Source: Tenodera sinensis (lineage: Eukaryota; Arthropoda; Insecta; Mantodea; Mantidae). Taken from it: 64,000 bases of DNA. Below are positions 58,305-64,000 of the stretch, piece after piece. The position numbers were made by a program, and so were the translations under genes. Every line of letters starts with the position of its first letter. Position 1 is the first letter of the stretch. The notes under the pieces are model-generated. The model was not told where the DNA came from. It made no database searches and worked only from the letters and a program-made list of their open reading frames with translations. The stretch covers positions 144,460,251-144,524,250 of the forward strand of contig CM060967.1 in the NCBI GenBank assembly GCA_030765045.1, written 5' to 3'.

Positions 58305-60673
58305 TTAAGCGAAGATTTTTTGTTGAGAAGTGGATAAAGTTTTTTTCAGTCTTATTTGGGCAAGTTTGAGTTTGTTACTTATATGTGGCTTCCACGTGAG
58401 TTTTCTATCAAACAGTACACCAAGGTAATTCACCGTTTCTCTGTCAGTTTTCCAGGGTATAGAATTTGTTGCTATCGTTACTGATGGTGGATATTCCGGT
58501 CTGCATAATGTAAACACCATTGCTTCACATTTGTCATGGTTGAGAGAAATGCGCCAGTTGTCAAGCCAGGGTATGATTAAGTTTAAGGCCTCTTGAAGGC
58601 GATTTCTAGCGGTGTGTAAATTACGATGGGTTGCATAGATGGCAGTATCATCGGCATACATTGCTATTTGAGCTGTGGGCGTTGTAGGTATGTCAGAAGT
58701 GAACAAGTTGAACAGAATTGAACCCAATATTGAACCTTGTGGAACACCTGCTGTTACAGGTCTGGTAGAAGAATGACTGTTACCTATTCGAACTGAAAAG
58801 TACGGTATGATAGAAAGGAAGATATTATTTTGTAGAGGTAGTCTGGAGTGCCATAGAGAAACAGTTTGTATAGTAGACCCTGATGCTAAACTCTGTCAAA
58901 TGCCTAAGTGAAGTCAAGGAATGCGACAGCAGTGTGTTCTTTCTTCTCGAAGCCTTGTGCTATTTGCTCTGTAATTCGGAGAATTTGATGAGTAGTTGAA
59001 TGTTTGCGACGGAAACCAAATTGAAAGGGAGGTAATAGTTACACTTGTTCTAGAAATTTTCCTAAGCGTTTCAGTATAATCTTTTCATACACCTTGGACA
59101 GAGTTGGCAGTAGACTTATTGGACGATAATTTGTTGGATTGGAAGGGCATTTTCCAGGTTTATGAATAACAATAACTATGGCGTGTTTCCAGATTCTTGG
59201 GAAATAACCCATTCGCATAAAACTGTTGAACAACGAAGCTAGGATAGCAAGTGCTTTGCGACTCAAATGTTTTAATACAAAGTTTTGTATTAGATCATGC
59301 CCAGGCGATTTTCTTGCGGGAAGTTGCTGGATGATAAAAAGAATTTCTTTGGGTGAAGTGAAGTCAATGGGTAGTGGTACTGTGGCGTAAGAACCAGTAA
59401 ACTGTTCAATTTCGTGGTTGAATTCTACGTTGCTTCCTGGATTAGATCTAAACGAATTTTGTAGAGTATCTGCAAATAGTTCGCTTTTCTCACAGTCGGA
59501 GATGTAGTGTTTTCCATCTTGCTCTAGGGGCGGAATAATCGTCGGCTCTTTTAGTACTCTTTTAGTCTCTTTCCACAATGATGAGTCTTCCGGTGAGATA
59601 CTGGAGAGATGCCGTTGATAAGTTGAATACCGATATTCATCCATTCGTTTCTTCACTTCTCGTGTGAGTTGGTTCAAGCGACGAAGTTGCCAAGTTTCTC
59701 TGTGCTTTTGCCAAAGTCGACGAGTTTTGTGCTTTTCTTTCAGGAGGTTTCTGATGCTTGGGGGCAAAGATTCATGGTAAGATTTTCTGTGTTGATGAGG
59801 TCTCGCTGGAGCTGTGGCTTTATCTATAGAGGAAGTTACGGGTTTTGTGAAGCTGAGAATTGCTGCATCGGCATCACTGGGGGTTCTCAAATTCTGTGTA
59901 ATTCTTAACTGGTCATCCATTACGTGCTGAAAAATCTCCCAGTTTATGAAACCTTTGTTGAGTTTCTTTGTGTGTTGCGGTTGTAGAATCGGAATGTCAT
60001 CGAACGAGATTAAGACTGGGCAGTGATCTGAGTCCATTTCAGGCAGAACAACCATTGTGGGAGTGCTTGATATATTTTTGTAGAGTGCGATGTCTAATAT
60101 ATCTGGTGTTATATTTGGACTATAGAATGTGGGGTCTGACGGAGCTGCAATGTTAACTGCGTTGTGATCGGCTGCAATTAATAAACGTCTTCCATTTGGA
60201 GTTGTTACACGGCATCCCCATGTTTGATGCTTGTAATTTGGATCTCCTGCTAGGAAAGTCGGTGCTGTGTTAGAAAATAACGTATTAATATCCTGGTCAT
60301 TTAGATAGGGTCCTGGCGGTTTGTATGCAGAAATTATTGTAGTTTTAGAAGAATTGCGTGTGAATATTTGAATTGCGCAGGCTTCGATCCTGGTTAATTG
60401 AGGTAATGCAACTGAGTGGTGAGGTATGTCTTTTCTAATAATTATAGCCACTCCACCTGAAGCGACTGGAGCATTGCGATCGCATCTATACACTGCGTAG
60501 CCAGGTATAGAAAACTTTTCTTTGTCTAATAAATGCGTTTCTGTGATGCAAGCTACTGCAACATTGTGTCTGGAGATGAATTCCAAGAAGGTTTCTCGCT
60601 TTGCTTTGACTCCATTGGCGTTCCAATTTAGTATGGTTAGTTGTGAGAATGTTTTTTGGTTTTTAGTGGCCAT
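58305..60673 (-). pseudogene. Jockey LINE ORF2 (endonuclease / reverse transcriptase)
   Basis: ORF2 starts with ATG at 60673. The AP-like endonuclease (about residues 10-230) shows LNWNANGV, ITETHL, GDPNYKHQTWG and DSDHCPVLI. The reverse transcriptase begins with ARKSPGHDLIQNFV and YRPISLLPTLSKVYEKI. A stop at 59041-59039 follows LGKFLEQV, and a second stop lies just before AFDRV near 58903. A frameshift must follow, since GVPQGSILGSILFNLF and the catalytic YADDTAIYA are in another frame (58727-58305). Endonuclease plus the first RT blocks are intact. The protein would nick chromosomal DNA and copy its RNA there. Confidence 0.85.
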
Positions 60674-61987
60674 TAGCAAACAAACTTGTGAAGAGCTTTA
60701 GTAAAAAGGACTTTATTGATGGCAGGAATGGTGTGAGGAAATGAATGGCTAGCTGAAGTAGGTTTTCGGTTCCATCGGAGGAGCAAGACGAAGGAGAAGA
60801 AGAATTCTGTGTTGATGTCTGCTGAGTTAGCTGCCTAGGACTTTTTTCTTCCGAAACAGCAGAGCGTGGCCATTGTGGAATTTCAGGAGTTGGAGAGGGC
60901 GAGTTTGGTGACAACCTCGGAAAATTTTCCATGTTTAGGTTTGAAGACGGTGTTATTGCAGGCTGAACCACCCTTGCATCGGCTTTCTTTTTCAAATCTA
61001 GGTAATAACGACAACCTTTGAAATTTGCCGGATGTGCTTCTCCACAATTCACGCAGGAGGGCTGAGTGTCTTTGTCTTTTGTGCATTCAGAAAAGTGGTG
61101 ATTTGAGGGGCATTTCACACATCGAGGTGTGAGTCGACAGAAGTTCTTAGTATGCCCGTAGCGTTGGCATCGTGTGCATTGTGGGATATTCGCGGGCTTC
61201 TTGCGGTACTCGACTTTAATTATGGCATAGTAAATATGTTTGACTTCGAAGATCTTCTTACCCTGCTCATTGTTTGATCTTTATAGAAAAGCCTGGTAAC
61301 TTTTACTACTGGTAAGTTCAGAGAGGTTAGTTCTGTAACGATATCGTCATCTGTAAGAGAGTAGGGAACATTTCTTAAAATAACTTCAAGTCTTTTGGAG
61401 TTTGGGTCACGGAAGGTGTGAAAAGGAAGCTTCGATTCTTCCAGGAATCTTGTTACAGCGCGGAAGTCATTTACTGAAGTTGTATTTATTTTAAGAACTT
61501 TGTTTTGTTGCTGTGTTGTGTACTCATATTTTACAGTAGAAGCTATATCTTGGATAATCTGCTGGTAATTATTGACTTCATGAATAAAAATTGGTGGGAT
61601 TCTGAGTTTAGGAGTTGGAGAGAGATTTTCTTCAGAAGTTGTATCATTCTCTTCCTCCATGCTTTCCAAAGGAGAAAATTTGTTGTGAACGGAGGTTAAG
61701 TCGACTATATATTTGGTATTTACAGCTGATACTGAAGCTGTGTGCTTCTTGTTGGGTGTAATGAAGCAATCATTAGAATTGGAACCGTTGTCTTGGTTAG
61801 TTTCTACAAGCGGGCGTTTATGGACCAACTTAGGTGGTTGTAAGATTGTTCGCGATGTAGTAGCTTTGTCAGGATAACTCATAGAATGTGAACTTGAGAA
61901 GCTTTGCTCTTGTTGACTAGATTGCATTATGTTGGTAACGCAACAAAAGACTGACTGGAAACAACTGACGGTTTGCTTCTCTAACAA
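60663..61987 (-). pseudogene. Jockey LINE ORF1 (gag-like RNA-binding protein)
   Basis: The N-terminal half (61987-61220) is a low-complexity, polar region followed by an RRM-like part (SKRLEVILRNVPYSLTDDDI...PVVKVTRLFYKDQ). A frameshift near 61260 separates it from the C-terminal half. Read in the correct frame, that half has three CCHC knuckles: CTRCQRYGHTKNFC (about 61190-61140), CVKCPSNHHFSEC and CVNCGEAHPANFKGC. Such proteins coat element RNA and bring it to the nucleus. The ORF1 stop TAA (60665-60663) overlaps the ATG of ORF2 (60673), a close coupling that suggests reinitiation. Confidence 0.82.
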
Positions 61988-63737
61988 AACAAAAAGTCTT
62001 GCAGAGGGCTAGCCGGGCAATACTGAAATTACTTTAATTAACGTGTTATATACTGTAGACAGTGTTCCTAACATGTACACAGTATATCAAAAGATTAATG
62101 ATTACTTCTACAAGCGAAGTTTACTCACAGGTTTAGCTGGTTGTAAAATATTGCACTTTTTGTACCACAGAATAACACCATTAACAGCTCTGTTCACTGC
62201 CTCCTAAAACCTTTTTCAGAAAACTTTGTGAAGAACAAAGAAACGATTGCACAGATGGGAATACACCGAGAGATGATCGTGTAATCAGAATTACAGGTAC
62301 AGTTAGAAGTTTTGTACAATAAAAGATTTCAGTTGTTTGTGAAACATACCGTTTTATAAATTTTATTACTGTTACATCGCCATCGCTCTGAGTGGAGGAA
62401 GGAATCTCAATGCAATGATTGCAGCTAAGCCGAGGCAGCAGGGAAAATAAAAAAGGGAAAAAGTTAAAATTATTCTTCACCTTCGTATTCATTTGGACAA
62501 AGTTCAATGCAGTTCGCTAAAGTAAAGCAAAAGCCAAATACCGCAACAATGCTTCATAAAAAACCTATCCCATACATATGTAATCCATTTATATGTGAGC
62601 CCTTCGAGGTTAAATAAGCCAAAAGTGAAAATATGAATAACTTAGGGCATATATAAAAATTTTAAAACTGATGTTTTACTCCGGGATTACCTGTTGATAA
62701 ACTATCATGTATTAGCAACAGCACTTAAGCTGCCCAAATTGTAACATTCTCCATAAGTTGCAAATGCCGTTAGAAACAAAGCAGAATAGCTCGATTGCGA
62801 AGTTGGAGGTCCATTATACACTGTCCGCACTACTATTGTATAAAAAGAGAAAAAGCAGATACTGAAACGCCCAAGTTCATTCCAAGGCAACTGGTGTATT
62901 TAGAGTAGCAAGTTTAGTAATGCAATGCATGCGCCTGCAGCATGTTACCCCAAGTTACAGCTGCCGGAGAAGTTGCCGGCTTGCAAGGGGCAAAGGCAAA
63001 ACGAGACTCGTCATGCATGCACGATAAAGGAACACTTTCCCTTGGCATTTACACTATCTTATGCAGCTGTGTGAGAAAATTGCTTTTTATTTTCTCTGCT
63101 TGGCTACAACGAACGAATGCTAATGAAAATACAGAATATTAATGATGTTCTTATTCCCCTCAGGGGCTCGTTCCCTTATTTTCCAAGTCTTCTCTAAATA
63201 CAAATACCATGAAGGCAGCGTTTTTACAGAAGAAGTACCCGGAATATTTTAGGCAAGACCTTGCTTTTTTCAATGTTAATGCAATATTACAAAACGTTCG
63301 GAAGCGTATGTATAGGTAATATGACAGAACTTTCTGAATATGAAAGAAAAATAGAAATAATTTCAGTCGATGGAAATTTTTGTGTTAAAATACTATGAAT
63401 ACTTTCTCTTTATCAGAGATATTGGCGATCATATTTGATAAGAATTGAGTTTGTATTTGGTGATATCAATGCACATTTTTATGTTCTGCACGTTTTCTCG
63501 CAACTATAAATGCTAACACAGTTTTAAGTGGTCACGTTCGACAAAACACCTAGCTTTAGTGTTTCGTGGCGCAGTAGATTGTGGGTTCAAATCCCGCCTC
63601 TGGTATATATAGGTAAAAATTGAAAGTAAAGAAGCAAATAAACAAAAAGTCATCGAGAAGAAACGCAGGCTATCTAGATATTTAAGAACAAGCAAATTCC
63701 TACTGGATTCTCCAGTTAACTGTTTTCCTGTGGAATA

Positions 63738-64000
63738 TAGAGGTAGTATTGTATCCATCCAAAAGTTTGATATCGAGATTTCACTGGAAATACAAGATAT
63801 GAGATTCCCAGTACCAAAATAACATATTTTTGAATATAAGCGACGTGCGTGTTTTATGTGTGTATTTGCGTGCATGTGTTTGTGTGTCTTTGAACAGCAT
63901 AAATAAAACTGAAAAGTCTATTAAATAGCAAACTTGATATTCAAGTTCAGTATTTTTATCAGGGGTGCGATAAGAAAGGCGGCACCATGGCCGGGCGGTT
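63738..64000 (+). repeat. GT-cored interspersed repeat, copy 4 (runs off the edge)
   Basis: GTATTGTATCCATCCAAAAG TTTGATATCGAGATTTCACTGG, a degenerate GT core around 63855-63890 and GAACAGCATAAATAAAACTG follow the order of copies 1 and 2. Diverged and probably old. Confidence 0.55.

Larger units (their letters stand above)
57801..61990 (-). mobile_element. Jockey-clade non-LTR retrotransposon, nearly full length
   Basis: A minus-strand LINE with ORF1 (gag-like, zinc knuckles) and ORF2 (endonuclease plus reverse transcriptase, no RNase H seen) ends in an A-rich tail (57801-57810 as T on the plus strand) preceded by an AATAAA-like signal. The layout and the arrangement of knuckles fit the Jockey clade of insects. 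Both frames carry lesions, so this copy cannot move. The 5' end is placed near the ORF1 start; no target duplication was found. It has the same orientation as the channel gene. Confidence 0.85.
54370..64000. other. Upstream intron or 5' flank of the channel gene
   Basis: I see no further channel exon here on the minus strand; the expected S1-S3 exon was looked for and not found. The region holds a LINE 3' fragment near 55 kb, a SINE (55745-55925), a second SINE (56400-56660), the Jockey-type LINE (57801-61990) and a GT-cored repeat copy at the right edge. The stretches 56660-57800 and 62030-63500 are AT-rich, with only short, family-less open frames. Confidence 0.6.

Overview
The window is nuclear DNA of an insect with a large, repeat-rich genome, most probably a cockroach or related blattodean. 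Evidence for this: canonical GT-AG introns of 4 to 18 kb, long di-, tri- and tetranucleotide arrays, many tRNA-derived SINEs, and animal-type Penelope, Jockey and Tc1/mariner elements. The species assignment is an inference. There are no bacterial or phage genes, operons or CRISPR arrays.

Only one host gene is visible. It is a TRPC-type cation channel of the TRP/TRPL/TRP-gamma group, best matching TRP-gamma, and it runs right to left on the minus strand across most of the window. Five exons were found at 54257-54369, 44102-44235, 26108-26228, 22129-22324 and 5653-5847. Their splice phases agree (0-2-1-2-0-0) and together they encode 253 residues: the S3-S4 region, S5, pore loop, S6, TRP box and the start of the C-terminal cytoplasmic tail. 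The N-terminal ankyrin/S1-S3 exons and the C-terminal exons lie outside the window or were not recognised.

Everything else is intron or flank filled with mobile DNA. From left to right: a relic head-to-head Penelope pair (about 0.58-1.62 kb); a GT-cored repeat split by a SINE (1.9-3.1 kb); several SINEs (2-9 kb); a non-autonomous Tc1/mariner-like element partly copied by an exact-looking 651-bp tandem duplication (16.9-18.7 kb); a (TAA)n array (20.7 kb); a mariner relic (32 kb); and a 5.3-kb Penelope palindrome with a 14-bp target duplication (35.3-40.6 kb). Then come another Penelope relic (43.4 kb), about 450 bp of (AAAT)n (44.5 kb), a long-TIR element beside a mariner relic (45.1-46.5 kb), an IS630-Tc1-mariner transposon with DD82E catalytic spacing, TIRs and TA duplication (47.66-49.35 kb), two 3' ends of one LINE family (51.7 and 55.1 kb), and a Jockey-type LINE (57.8-62.0 kb).

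The most notable structure is the Penelope palindrome. A full-length copy with two 267-bp pseudo-LTRs is joined head-to-head to a nearly identical 5'-truncated copy whose RT/GIY-YIG frame is open, and the whole was inserted as one unit. The second Penelope family in the window shows the same head-to-head layout. The DD82E transposon and the 651-bp duplication are next in interest.
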